Shown piece after piece: positions 6,137 to 14,251 of a stretch of 31,053 bases of DNA. The stretch spans positions 1 to 31,053 of the forward strand of contig JAEEWS010000035.1 of NCBI GenBank assembly GCA_016287765.1. The letters are read 5' to 3'. The position numbers and the translations under genes are program-made. This DNA is from Lachnospiraceae bacterium. GTDB lineage: Bacteria > Bacillota_A > Clostridia > Lachnospirales > Lachnospiraceae. A model generated the notes under the pieces. It was not told the origin of the DNA, ran no database searches, and was given only the letters and a program-made list of their open reading frames with translations. Position 1 is the stretch's first letter. The number at the start of each line of letters is the position of its first letter.

Positions 6137-7510
6137 ATGAACATCATGTCATTGACATATATAGGGTTTCTTCTTGTGACCTTACTTGTTTACAGGCTGA
6201 TCCCGCAAAGGGCTCGAAAGATCTGGCTTTTCCTCTGCAGCATTCTTTTTTGCGGTCTTGTGTTGCCGCTGCAGACCCTGGGCATGCTTTTGTATGCCTG
6301 GATCGTGCTTGTTCTCGGCAAATTGTTGGGAAGGCATAAAAGTAAGGCCCTTCTTGCCTTCGGCATTATATTAAGCATAGGCTTACTCTACTTCTTTAAG
6401 TATCTGAATTTTACCATGTCGGTCATAGGCATAGACAGGACCTTTAAGATAATTGCCCCTATAGGCATTTCCTATATAGTCTTTCAATGCATCGCCTATC
6501 TTACGGAAGTTTACAGGGAGAAGATCACACCGGTAAGTGAACCCATGGATCTCTTCATTTACATGTTTTTCTTCCCCAAGGTATTGTCAGGCCCCATTGA
6601 ACCGCCGGAAAGATTCATCCCTCAATTGTATGTGCCTGTTAAAAACACCTATAAGGACTATCTGGTTTCCTTTTCCTATATAGTTAACGGCTTTGTGAGA
6701 AAGATGGTGGTGGCGGATTTCCTCGCTGTAGGGGTTGACGCTGTATATGCCTCGCCGGACAAGGCAGACAGGTTTTCGCTCATTTTTGCGGCTGTCATGT
6801 ATTCTTTCCAGATCTACTTCGACTTTTCGGGGTACACCGACATAGCGATAGGATCTGCGGGGATGTTTGGGATAAGGCTTACGCAGAACTTCAACAGACC
6901 CTATCTGGCAACAGGGATCAGGGACTTCTGGAAGAGATGGCACATCAGCCTTTCCACCTGGCTCAGAAATTATATTTACATCCCCCTGGGCGGAAATCGC
7001 AAGGGCTTTGCCAGGAAGCAACTGAATACGTTTATCACCTTTGCGGTAAGCGGTCTGTGGCACGGCGCTTCCCTTACCTACGTCTTATGGGGAGCTTTTC
7101 ACGGTCTGATGCAGGTCATTGAAAATCTGTTCGACAGGAAGAAAATGAAGGAAGACAACCTGTTTATCAAAGGGATCAAAGTGCTTATCACCTTTGTACT
7201 CGTGACCATAGCCTGGATCTTCTTCAGGATACCGGGGATCGGAGATCTTAAAACCTTCGGGCATAGCTTCATACACAACACTCCCGATCTCACGGCAGCG
7301 GTAAAGCTTTGCTGCATGACAGTATCTGCGGGAGTGATCGTATCCCTTGGTTTCCTTTTTTCCGAACTGACCCGGCTCTTTTGCATGAAAAAAGGAAGGA
7401 CCTTGGCAACGCTTTTTATCTGCCTTTTGGATGTATTTCTTATTATCGCCTCCATCGGCTTCTTCCCGGGTAACACGGCAGAGAGCAGTTTTATATACTT
7501 TAATTTCTAA
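6137..7510 (+). CDS. MBOAT-family membrane O-acyltransferase (AlgI/DltB-like)
   Basis: A 457-residue polytopic membrane protein with MBOAT hallmarks: SGPIEPPERFIPQL, then FDFSGYTDIAIGSAGMFGI, RPYLATGIRDFWKRWHISLS and TWLRNYIYIPLGGNR. The catalytic region SGLWHGASLTYVLWGAFHG contains His309 and His322. About ten membrane helices are likely. Family members (AlgI, PatA, DltB) move an acyl group, usually acetyl, across the membrane and hand it to a periplasmic or outer SGNH partner that modifies alginate, peptidoglycan or teichoic acid. Here the gene sits between two SGNH-like genes with 13- and 11-bp gaps, so the three form one operon and probably one machine. AGGGGGGATC overlapping the upstream stop serves as ribosome binding site. 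The polymer is unknown. Confidence 0.88.
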   Translation: MNIMSLTYIGFLLVTLLVYRLIPQRARKIWLFLCSILFCGLVLPLQTLGMLLYAWIVLVLGKLLGRHKSKALLAFGIILSIGLLYFFKYLNFTMSVIGIDRTFKIIAPIGISYIVFQCIAYLTEVYREKITPVSEPMDLFIYMFFFPKVLSGPIEPPERFIPQLYVPVKNTYKDYLVSFSYIVNGFVRKMVVADFLAVGVDAVYASPDKADRFSLIFAAVMYSFQIYFDFSGYTDIAIGSAGMFGIRLTQNFNRPYLATGIRDFWKRWHISLSTWLRNYIYIPLGGNRKGFARKQLNTFITFAVSGLWHGASLTYVLWGAFHGLMQVIENLFDRKKMKEDNLFIKGIKVLITFVLVTIAWIFFRIPGIGDLKTFGHSFIHNTPDLTAAVKLCCMTVSAGVIVSLGFLFSELTRLFCMKKGRTLATLFICLLDVFLIIASIGFFPGNTAESSFIYFNF

Positions 7511-7521
7511 AGATTAAGATT

Positions 7522-8946
7522 ATGAACGAGAGAAAAAACTTATTTAAATTCATATTGTTTTTGATGATCTTTTTGATCTGCTTTGCAGGCATATGCTTTC
7601 TCGGCTGCAAATACCTGTCTGCTCTCAAAAGGGTTTATGACGAGTCATTTTATGCGGGACTTAAGACCAAGTATGACAGATTGACTTCGGTGAAAGGGCC
7701 CAAGATCGTGGTGATAGGAGGCTCCTCCGTGGCTTTCGGAATTGACAGTAAGATAGTGGAGCGGGAAACAGGAATTCCCTGTGTAAACTTCGGACTTTAT
7801 GCGGCCATAGGCTTTAAGCCCATGCTGGATCTGTCAAAGAAGAGCATAGGTGAAGGCGATATTGTGGTGCTGGCACCGGAGCTTTCCTCTCAGATGTATT
7901 CCGGATATATAGGCTACGAGTATCTGACGGATTCGGTGGAAGGAAGACCGGACTTGGCGACTGCTCTGGGAAAGGAGTACGCAAAAGGGTTTCTCTCGGC
8001 TCTTCCCAAGTATTTAAGCCGAAGGAACAGGATCTTAAAAAGCGGGATATCCGTAGATGGTGTATATGCCAACAGCTCCTTTGATGAGTATGGTGATATA
8101 GTCTATTTAAGGAATGAAAATGTGATGAACGGCGGCTATAATAAAACAGATCTTCCGGAGATATCCACCGACATCCTTACAGAAGAATTCTTTGATATGG
8201 TGAATACCTATGCAGAGTATTGCAAAGAGAGGGGAGCGAGCGTATATCTGGGCTTTCCTCCTATGAACGCGCTTTCAGTTAAAGATACAGATGAGGCGCA
8301 GGAGGCTTTCTTAAATAAGCTTAAGGAAGATCTGGACTTTGAGATCCTTGCATCCCTTGAGGATCATATTATGGATCCGGGGTATTTTTACGATTCCAAT
8401 TTCCACACCAATGATCCCGGAACTGTGTATAACACATTGCTCTTGGTAAATGATATAAAGCGAGTGACAGGAAATATGACATTGACTTCCATAGAGATAC
8501 CTGAGCCTCTTGCGGGAGAGGAAGAGGAAGATACCGATAAGGAAATACAGAACGACGGCATCTTTAATTTCATTCTTACGGACAAGGGCATAGTGGTAAA
8601 AGGTCTTACGGAAGAGGGAAAGGCGCTTACGGAACTAAATGTGCCCACAGTACTTGGGGGGTACAATGTATGGGACATCGATTCCTTTGCCTTTGAAGAC
8701 TCCAAAGCTATAAAACTTACGCTTCCGGACGGTATAGGAATAATCCGGGAAGGCATATTAAAAAATGCGGATTCGATAAAAAACGTATACATTTATTGCA
8801 AAAACCTTCCCGAAGTGTCTTCCGACATGCTTTATATGGCTCCGGAGGATGTGGTGCTTTATGTGGAAAAGGACGTATACGGAAAATATGTGACTGACTA
8901 TTTCTGGGGACTTTTCTCCCATAAATTGAAGCCTATGGATGAATAG
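7522..8946 (+). CDS. Membrane-anchored SGNH/DltD-like acyltransferase partner with C-terminal BspA-like leucine-rich segment
   Basis: A 474-residue protein with an N-terminal membrane anchor (about 9-29). The SGNH-like domain (about 55-315) has IGGSSVAFG (nucleophile Ser68), VVLAPELSSQMY and the last block FYDSNFHTNDPG with Asp291 and His295, so the triad looks complete. An acidic linker (AGEEEEDTDKE, about 331-341) leads to a BspA-type leucine-rich segment at 350-470 (WDIDSFAFEDSKAIKLTLPDG). The gene at 3898 carries the same two kinds of module in the opposite order. It is third in the operon with the MBOAT enzyme and is the best candidate for the enzyme that transfers the acyl group onto the target polymer. 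The leucine-rich part may bind that polymer or a partner. The ribosome binding site is weak, suggesting translational coupling. Confidence 0.78.
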   Translation: MNERKNLFKFILFLMIFLICFAGICFLGCKYLSALKRVYDESFYAGLKTKYDRLTSVKGPKIVVIGGSSVAFGIDSKIVERETGIPCVNFGLYAAIGFKPMLDLSKKSIGEGDIVVLAPELSSQMYSGYIGYEYLTDSVEGRPDLATALGKEYAKGFLSALPKYLSRRNRILKSGISVDGVYANSSFDEYGDIVYLRNENVMNGGYNKTDLPEISTDILTEEFFDMVNTYAEYCKERGASVYLGFPPMNALSVKDTDEAQEAFLNKLKEDLDFEILASLEDHIMDPGYFYDSNFHTNDPGTVYNTLLLVNDIKRVTGNMTLTSIEIPEPLAGEEEEDTDKEIQNDGIFNFILTDKGIVVKGLTEEGKALTELNVPTVLGGYNVWDIDSFAFEDSKAIKLTLPDGIGIIREGILKNADSIKNVYIYCKNLPEVSSDMLYMAPEDVVLYVEKDVYGKYVTDYFWGLFSHKLKPMDE

Positions 8947-8948
8947 AG

Positions 8949-8977
8949 TTGAAAAAAAGTCCTATTTATTGTATATT
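8949..8977 (+). promoter_or_regulatory. Promoter of the Tic20-like/PspC operon
   Basis: TTGAAA (8949-8954), 17 bp and TATATT (8972-8977) lie about 55 bp before ATG 9031. A small dyad ACGAC-AAA-GTCGT (8985-8997) covers the expected start of transcription and could be an operator or a 5' hairpin. Confidence 0.5.
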
Positions 8978-9030
8978 TATTCCAACGACAAAGTCGTATG
9001 AATAATGATCATTCAGGAGGAAAAAAGATT

Positions 9031-9330
9031 ATGGGAAAGAAGTTAACCGGTGCTGTTTCTTACATTACCATCATCGGATGGATCATCGCATTTGTTCTCG
9101 GTGACAGAAAAGGTGCCAAAGTTCATTTGAATCAGAGCCTTGTTATTGTTGTGGCAAATCTTATCCTTACGATAGTTGCCAAGGTTCTGGGCGGTATTGC
9201 CATCGTGTCCACTGTTTTATGGGTACTTGACATTATCCTGTTTGTGCTTATGATATTAGGCTTTATCCGTGCTATCATGGGCAATGATGAGCCCCTTCCC
9301 ATAATCGGCGGAATTAAGATCTTAAAGTGA
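9031..9330 (+). CDS. DUF4870/Tic20-like small membrane protein
   Basis: A 99-residue protein with three predicted membrane helices (about 7-22, 34-58 and 60-83). The arrangement resembles the DUF4870 or Tic20-like family: GAVSYITIIGWIIAFVLGDR, then KVHLNQSLVIVV (usual pattern FHxxQ), and the C-terminal ALxGxxxPLPxIG motif seen here as AIMGNDEPLPIIGGIKIL. The family's molecular role is unknown. I chose ATG 9031 because AGGAGG lies 8 nt upstream; the frame is open to ATG 8998, which has no site. It is followed after 45 bp by a PspC gene and a shared terminator, so the two are probably co-transcribed and may both serve membrane stress. Confidence 0.75.
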   Translation: MGKKLTGAVSYITIIGWIIAFVLGDRKGAKVHLNQSLVIVVANLILTIVAKVLGGIAIVSTVLWVLDIILFVLMILGFIRAIMGNDEPLPIIGGIKILK

Positions 9331-9375
9331 TCGGGATTCAAGAACTATAACTAATTAGGAGCAGAGGAAAAGAGT

Positions 9376-9579
9376 ATGAGTAAAAGATTATACAAAAGCA
9401 GAGAGAGAAAACTTGCGGGCGTTTGCGGAGGAATAGCGGAGTACTTTGATATCGACCCCACGATCATAAGGATTGTATGGTTGATCTTTGTATTATGTGC
9501 AGGTACCGGATTAGTGGCATATATAATCGCGGCTATCGTTATGCCGGATCAGCCGGACAATATGGATAACATACAATAA
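9376..9579 (+). CDS. PspC-domain protein
   Basis: A 67-residue single-domain PspC protein. KRLYKSRERKLAGVCGGIAE is the conserved start, followed by YFDIDPTIIRIVWLIFVL and one long hydrophobic hairpin (about 32-58) ending IVMPDQP. In enterobacteria PspC is an inner-membrane regulator of the phage-shock response; stand-alone short PspC proteins in Firmicutes are common and little studied. The start has an AGGAGCAGAGGAAAAG leader. A clear terminator at 9592 ends the two-gene operon. Confidence 0.88.
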   Translation: MSKRLYKSRERKLAGVCGGIAEYFDIDPTIIRIVWLIFVLCAGTGLVAYIIAAIVMPDQPDNMDNIQ

Positions 9580-9591
9580 AATAATAAAAAT

Positions 9592-9615
9592 GCAGCCGTT
9601 GCGGCTGCTTTTTTT
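9592..9615 (+). terminator. Rho-independent terminator after the PspC gene
   Basis: GCAGCCG-TTG-CGGCTGC (9592-9608), a perfect 7-bp GC-rich stem, is followed by eight T. Confidence 0.9.
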
Positions 9616-9630
9616 GTGCCTTCCCGACAG

Positions 9631-9658
9631 TTGCTACAAGCTTTATTTATGGTATAAT
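9631..9658 (+). promoter_or_regulatory. Promoter of the phosphodiester glycosidase gene
   Basis: TTGCTA (9631-9636), 16 bp and TATAAT (9653-9658) lie 36 bp before ATG 9695. Confidence 0.55.
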
Positions 9659-9694
9659 TTACCTATAAGATCTCTTAAGAGAAAAGGAGAAATA

Positions 9695-11134
9695 ATGGAT
9701 TCCGTTATAAAGACTTTTAAATATGATAACGGTGAGATACAAAGGGTACAGCAGGTGACATTGGAAAAGGAGGAAGCATTTCATTTCTTTAAGCCCGCAA
9801 AAAGTGAAAAGGCTTTTGAAAGGATATGCGCTCTCTATAAGAACTTTACTGTACCCAAATGTCCTTATATATTCGGCAGGATGATGCATTTCTGTCTTCC
9901 GGAGGATATTAGGGTTCCTGAAGAGGTGCTGGAAACCGCAAAGAAATATGAAAACAAGTATGGTATTCTTTCGGACGATATAAATAAAGTAGCCATAGCC
10001 TTTAAAGAAACGCTTAAGATAAGTAATAAGGGTGAGGTCAGCGAGAAAAGAGGAAAGAGGAGCGGTCACTCGGAAGCAGTTTCGGATTTTTACCGATTGC
10101 TTAAGGATAGGGGCTGTGCAAAGACTGTCTGCGGTAAACTCCCCTTAAATAAGATCCTTCCTGTGGGAAGGGACTTTGGTCTGATATCGGAATCAGAGAA
10201 GGGATCGACTTTAAAAGCGAATTCCACCTTCTTTATAATGGACTCCTTTGATGTTACATCCCTTTACGATGTGATAGGAACACCCTTCGGGCTTACGGCC
10301 GAAAATGGAACGATCCTGACCCCTCCCCTTTATAAGAGAGAAGCTTTTACAGTGGGAGCGGATGGCAGTGTACGGATAGAAAGCCCGGAAATAAAGGACC
10401 TCACAGTCCGGATCGGAGGACTTTCCTTAAAAGACGGAGAAGAGGGGGTTACCTTCTTTGAAAGACCGAAAAGAAACAGAACCCCTCTCGTCAGGAAAAA
10501 AGAAAGGGCTCTGGATCTGGCGGTGATCGGTAAAAAGGTGGTGGCTGTCAAGAAAAACGGTAAAATGACTGTTCCCGCCGCAGGTTTTGTTATAAGGATA
10601 AAAGGAGACAGGCTTTTTTCAAAAGATAATGCGGAGTATGATAAAACGGTAAGAAGTCTGGTGGGAGCCGAGGTAACATATGCTTGGGAGACGGATGTGA
10701 GATTTGCGGTTTCTGCGGGGAATTCTCTTGTGATAAATGGAGAAAAGACCACAGGTTTTAAGGCAAAGTATTATAATATTAGATTTCCCTGGAAGGTTAA
10801 ATATCCCCCTTCATTGTATCCCTTAAGCTTTAAAAGGGACAGAGCGCCCAGAATGGCCATCGGAGAGGACAGCGACGCTAAACTTGTGCTTTTGTGGTTT
10901 GAAGGAAAGGGGAAGTTTTCCTATGAAAAGGGTGTGGATTCCTGTGGAGCAAGCCTTAAGGAAATGGCAGACATATGTTCGGAGCTCGGGATCAGAAATG
11001 CCGTGAACCTGGACGGAGGCGGTTCCGCTCAAATAATGTATAAAGGAAAAAGAGAACTTAAGATATCCGACAGGAATAAAAAGGATAATACAGAAAGTGA
11101 AAGGGCGATACCTTTGGGACTCTGTGTGAAATAA
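9695..11134 (+). CDS. Phosphodiester glycosidase family (NAGPA/DUF2233-like) protein without a signal peptide
   Basis: A 479-residue protein. The C-terminal part carries the NAGPA hallmark NAVNLDGGGSAQIMYKGK (about 443-460). Earlier family-like segments are ANSTFFIMDS and GTPFGLTAENGTILTPP. NAGPA-type enzymes remove a sugar from a phosphodiester-linked glycan, and bacterial relatives act on exopolysaccharide or teichoic-type polymers. The N-terminal 150 residues or so are charged and match nothing I know. No signal peptide or membrane anchor is visible, unlike most bacterial members, so the protein appears cytosolic or is exported by an unseen route. I chose ATG 9695 because AAAAGGAG precedes it; the frame is open to ATG 9590, but that overlaps the upstream terminator. 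It is monocistronic, with a terminator at 11140. Confidence 0.7.
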   Translation: MDSVIKTFKYDNGEIQRVQQVTLEKEEAFHFFKPAKSEKAFERICALYKNFTVPKCPYIFGRMMHFCLPEDIRVPEEVLETAKKYENKYGILSDDINKVAIAFKETLKISNKGEVSEKRGKRSGHSEAVSDFYRLLKDRGCAKTVCGKLPLNKILPVGRDFGLISESEKGSTLKANSTFFIMDSFDVTSLYDVIGTPFGLTAENGTILTPPLYKREAFTVGADGSVRIESPEIKDLTVRIGGLSLKDGEEGVTFFERPKRNRTPLVRKKERALDLAVIGKKVVAVKKNGKMTVPAAGFVIRIKGDRLFSKDNAEYDKTVRSLVGAEVTYAWETDVRFAVSAGNSLVINGEKTTGFKAKYYNIRFPWKVKYPPSLYPLSFKRDRAPRMAIGEDSDAKLVLLWFEGKGKFSYEKGVDSCGASLKEMADICSELGIRNAVNLDGGGSAQIMYKGKRELKISDRNKKDNTESERAIPLGLCVK

Positions 11135-11139
11135 AAAAG

Positions 11140-11164
11140 GCCGTCTCCGGTCAAAGGAGACGGC
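11140..11164. terminator. Bidirectional terminator between convergent genes
   Basis: GCCGTCTCC (11140-11148) and GGAGACGGC (11156-11164) form a perfect 9-bp stem with a 7-nt loop. The minus direction has a T run (A run at 11133-11138); the plus direction has only TTCTCTT. It serves the minus-strand operon best. Confidence 0.85.
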
Positions 11165-11169
11165 TTCTC

Positions 11170-11838
11170 TTAAATGTGAAATCTTCTCTGGAATTCTCTG
11201 GCCACGGCTCTTCCTTTAAAGATGATGGCACCCGCAAGTACCGTAATGGTGATGATAAGGCATATGCCCCAGGTCATGGGCATATCTTTACGCAAGGTGT
11301 ACATCACACTGAAAGGGATCACGCTGAAGAGCAGACCCGTTAACAGGTAGGTCATGGCATTTCCCTGCTTGTCCAGCATGGTAAGGGCAAAGTTCACGAC
11401 CAGGCTGGCGGCGATGGTGATGGGAAGGATCCAGTCACGGAACAGCCAAAAGAAATCAAAGCAATAAGAGGTTACGCCCAGAAGGACAAGGATCCAGAAT
11501 ACCATCACGGTGACCCTTCTGGCGGATGCGGTTCCGGGTTTAAATTGCTTCATTATCCCAAATTCAAAGGCGACAAGCCACATGGCGATTATCAGGCTCC
11601 AGTGAAGGTTTGGAAAGCCCGGAAAACGGATCTCAAGTAAAAGATCAAGACCCAGTCCCGCTATTATGATCGCCCAGACTATAAACAGTTGCACCTTGTA
11701 CAGAAAGGAACGGAACTGTAAAGAGGGATGTTCGGGGAAATAAGGACTTTCACCTTCACCGGTTAAGCGGCTTTGACATAAAGGGCATTTGGTGAGGTTT
11801 CCGCCCACTTCTATTTTACAATAAGGACATTTCTTCAT
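11170..11838 (-). CDS. Zinc-ribbon membrane protein (DUF6320-like)
   Basis: A 222-residue protein that starts with a zinc ribbon, CPYC and CPLC (Cys4 and 7, Cys18 and 21), within the first 25 residues. Six membrane helices are likely at about 49-70, 79-95, 110-128, 136-152, 160-180 and 188-208, and the end is basic. It matches my memory of the DUF6320 family found beside acyltransferase and esterase genes in Clostridia; its role is unknown. Its ATG overlaps the stop of the upstream acyltransferase gene by one base (TAATG), so translation is coupled. The zinc ribbon should face the cytosol and might bind a partner or nucleic acid. Confidence 0.7.
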   Translation of the reverse strand: MKKCPYCKIEVGGNLTKCPLCQSRLTGEGESPYFPEHPSLQFRSFLYKVQLFIVWAIIIAGLGLDLLLEIRFPGFPNLHWSLIIAMWLVAFEFGIMKQFKPGTASARRVTVMVFWILVLLGVTSYCFDFFWLFRDWILPITIAASLVVNFALTMLDKQGNAMTYLLTGLLFSVIPFSVMYTLRKDMPMTWGICLIITITVLAGAIIFKGRAVAREFQRRFHI

Positions 11839-13085
11839 TATCTGACCACCTCCGTTGCATAAACTCTGATCTCAATACCGGAATCGGCCAGACCTCTGAC
11901 AAGGTTTTTTACGACCGCAGTATTTGAATAGGGAGACGAAACACCGAGAGTAAGGTCGTTCTTGTAACTGAAGATAGTGGAAAAAAGGTTACTGGAACTG
12001 CAAAAACCGTTGTAATTCTCAATAGCGTCCTCCACTTCGCACGGGGGCTTTTGAATGCCCAGATTGGACAATACCATGGACACTTTTTTATCGGTTATCC
12101 GGGTAACGGTCCTTACCACCAGCTGTTTTATGAAAAGAGGTACTGCACGGACGGGAGCCACATATTCCATGGTCTCGTAATTATCCATCTGCTTCTTTAT
12201 ACTTTCCTCGGACAATTGGCTTTTTAGGGTGGCATCAAATTCAAGAGCCAGTTCTTCAAGGGTTATATCCTTATCAAATACATGGGTTACATTTACATTG
12301 TTAAAAAAGTTTCTGGCGGTGTGGGAAGGATAATACTTCCTTAAGTTTACCGGAAGAGAAACGGTAACGGGCTTGTCCCTTCTTCTGGGAGGCATTTCAT
12401 CTCGGATGGCCATCATCCAGGCTGCTCCGAGAAAGCTTGTAAGTGAAACACCGATACTTTTTGCCTTGGGAAGGATCTGATCCACAGGCATATGTATCTC
12501 GAAAAACTGCAATTGATCATAGGGGAGTTTAAATCCTCCGGGGTGATAAGCATTCTTTTTGGAACTTCTGGAAAGGCTCATATTTCCGAAAAACTGGCGA
12601 TAGCTGTCCTGAGACAGGTCGTCCGCCGAAGCACCGGAATGGAGCGCCACGTCCCCGTATTTTCCGGGATATTTGAGCTTAAGGTAGTGGAGGACCAGAA
12701 TGTTAAGGAACTCCAAACCTCCTGTGCCGTCCGAAAGAGCGTGGAATAGTTCCAGATTTATCCTTTTACCGAAATAGGTGACTTTATAATGAAGCATTGC
12801 TTTTGCAGGGTTATACAGAGCAGGGCAGACGCGGTCGCTTTCCTCGGAGACCACAGGCATGATATCCGTGTCTTCTATATAGTGCCAGAACACGCCGCGC
12901 CTTATGCGCACCTGCACCTGAGGCCTGTCCTGAATAGCCATGAGCACGGCTTCCTGAAGTATAGCCGGATCTATGTCCTCTTTCAGGATGCAGCTAACCC
13001 TAAACGAACGTGTGTCCCTTTTGGAGACTGACGCCAAAAAGACCTTAGCCACGTTATCTATTCTGTACCAGTTGTTACTTGTCAT
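11838..13085 (-). CDS. Alcohol acetyltransferase / condensation-domain-like acyltransferase
   Basis: A 415-residue protein of the chloramphenicol acetyltransferase/condensation superfamily. The catalytic motif is HALSDG at 115-120 (HxxxDG, with His115 as general base), preceded by two-stranded segments such as DRPQVQVRIRR. A second conserved region SLPVNLRKYYPSHTARNFFNN stands at the usual channel position, and MVLSNLG lies near 345. Such enzymes move an acyl group from a CoA or carrier thioester to an alcohol or amine. There is no signal peptide. I chose ATG 13085 with GAGGG five bases upstream; a TTG at 13097 is less likely. It lies 17 bp downstream of an esterase gene and overlaps the next gene, so the three form one operon, with possible opposing roles in ester formation and cleavage. 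Confidence 0.75.
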   Translation of the reverse strand: MTSNNWYRIDNVAKVFLASVSKRDTRSFRVSCILKEDIDPAILQEAVLMAIQDRPQVQVRIRRGVFWHYIEDTDIMPVVSEESDRVCPALYNPAKAMLHYKVTYFGKRINLELFHALSDGTGGLEFLNILVLHYLKLKYPGKYGDVALHSGASADDLSQDSYRQFFGNMSLSRSSKKNAYHPGGFKLPYDQLQFFEIHMPVDQILPKAKSIGVSLTSFLGAAWMMAIRDEMPPRRRDKPVTVSLPVNLRKYYPSHTARNFFNNVNVTHVFDKDITLEELALEFDATLKSQLSEESIKKQMDNYETMEYVAPVRAVPLFIKQLVVRTVTRITDKKVSMVLSNLGIQKPPCEVEDAIENYNGFCSSSNLFSTIFSYKNDLTLGVSSPYSNTAVVKNLVRGLADSGIEIRVYATEVVR

Positions 13086-13102
13086 ATTATCCCTCAAGTT
13101 AA

Positions 13103-14050
13103 TTATAGATTGTTTTCTCTTATCTCTTGTGTTACATAGGCGGCAAGTCGCTTCATCGCCTGAGTGGCAAGGGGCAGCGGCATTTGCTGGTATACGTGCC
13201 AGCCGTTCTCGTCGATGTCAAGGACCGCTCGTCCGCCTTCTTCAGTGATCCTGTCCTTAAGCCTTCTGCTATCGTCAAGCAGGATCTCGTTCCGCCCTGC
13301 CATGATAAATACCGGAGGAAGGCCGTTAAGCTGTCCGAAAAGCGGGCTGAAGGCCGGATCCTTGGGATCTTTGTTATCCCCGATGTAGGCCTTGGCTGCA
13401 CCCAGCACGTAATCTCTGGTTAAGATCGGATCCTTTTCCTTATAGATCTCATAGGAGGGGGCAGTGCCGGTCATATCGGTCCAGGGACTGAACAGCAGGA
13501 GCCCTCGGGGCACGGGCCTGTTTTCGCAAAGCAGCTTTTGGGTCAGGCAAAGGGCCAGATTGCCGCCTGCGGAATCTCCCGCAATAAAGATGTGATCCGG
13601 TGCATATGTATTCTCGACCAGGTGGTCCCACACAGCCATACAGTCGTTTAATGCAGCGGGGTAGGGATGCTCCGGAGCCAGTCTGTAATTAATGGAATAG
13701 GTGGTAAAACCTGTGGCTAAAGCAAATTTGGAGGCCAATATTCTGGCATAGTCCAGCTTTCCCGTAACGTATCCGCCGCCATGAGCATAGAGTATGGCGA
13801 AGTTGGGATTGTGGGCCAGTTCCGGGCTCACGGCTTCACATTTAATACCGTTAACAGTAAAAGGTCTTATATTTATATCATTTTTGGGAGCAGCCAGACG
13901 CCCGGCTCTTTCCATTACCCGGCGATGACGCTTGAGGTCTTCTTCCTCAAGGGAACTTCCGGATATGAAATTTACTACTTTAAGAGCCTTGAGCATGGTG
14001 TCATTCAGGTTCTTGAGACCCTGCTGCTTCTTAATGTCTTTATTATCCAT
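13103..14050 (-). CDS. Alpha/beta hydrolase, hormone-sensitive lipase family esterase
   Basis: A 315-residue esterase of the bacterial HSL (family IV) group. The oxyanion motif HGGG is at 90-93 (LYAHGGGYVTG), followed by YRLAPEHPYPAAL at 122-134. The nucleophile elbow GDSAGG is at 158-163 (Ser160). The likely acid is Asp259 or Asp260 (ILLDDSRRL) and the base His285 (NGWHVYQ). The length is normal for the family. No signal peptide is present, so the enzyme is cytosolic and probably acts on short acyl esters such as acetylated sugars or alcohols. It is the first gene of a minus-strand operon with an acyltransferase and a membrane protein, with a promoter at 14104-14132. Confidence 0.85.
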   Translation of the reverse strand: MDNKDIKKQQGLKNLNDTMLKALKVVNFISGSSLEEEDLKRHRRVMERAGRLAAPKNDINIRPFTVNGIKCEAVSPELAHNPNFAILYAHGGGYVTGKLDYARILASKFALATGFTTYSINYRLAPEHPYPAALNDCMAVWDHLVENTYAPDHIFIAGDSAGGNLALCLTQKLLCENRPVPRGLLLFSPWTDMTGTAPSYEIYKEKDPILTRDYVLGAAKAYIGDNKDPKDPAFSPLFGQLNGLPPVFIMAGRNEILLDDSRRLKDRITEEGGRAVLDIDENGWHVYQQMPLPLATQAMKRLAAYVTQEIRENNL

Positions 14051-14103
14051 TTGAACTCTCTTTACTTGATTTTTGATCCGATCGAATATTACAGATCTGT
14101 ATT

Positions 14104-14132
14104 ATTATATACCAAACGATGTATGATAACAA
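14104..14132 (-). promoter_or_regulatory. Promoter of the esterase-acyltransferase operon
   Basis: On the minus strand TTGTTA (14132-14127), 17 bp and TATAAT (14109-14104) lie 53 bp before the start codon at 14050. Confidence 0.65.
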
Positions 14133-14147
14133 GGACTTCGAACCTAC

Positions 14148-14176
14148 TTGACGGAGTAAAAACAGAAAGTTATAAT
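14148..14176 (+). promoter_or_regulatory. Promoter of the HD-GYP gene
   Basis: TTGACG (14148-14153), 17 bp and TATAAT (14171-14176). Transcription would start near 14183, upstream of every possible start codon. Confidence 0.65.
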
Positions 14177-14251
14177 AAAGGGTAACTTTGAATTTTACCG
14201 GATATGATGATGTATGTACTTTTGACAGGCCATATGGCAAGGAGGCAGCAT

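Noticed and set aside
8388..8792. Antisense frame of 134 codons in the second SGNH gene
   Set aside because: Shadow of the real gene; no ribosome binding site or domain.
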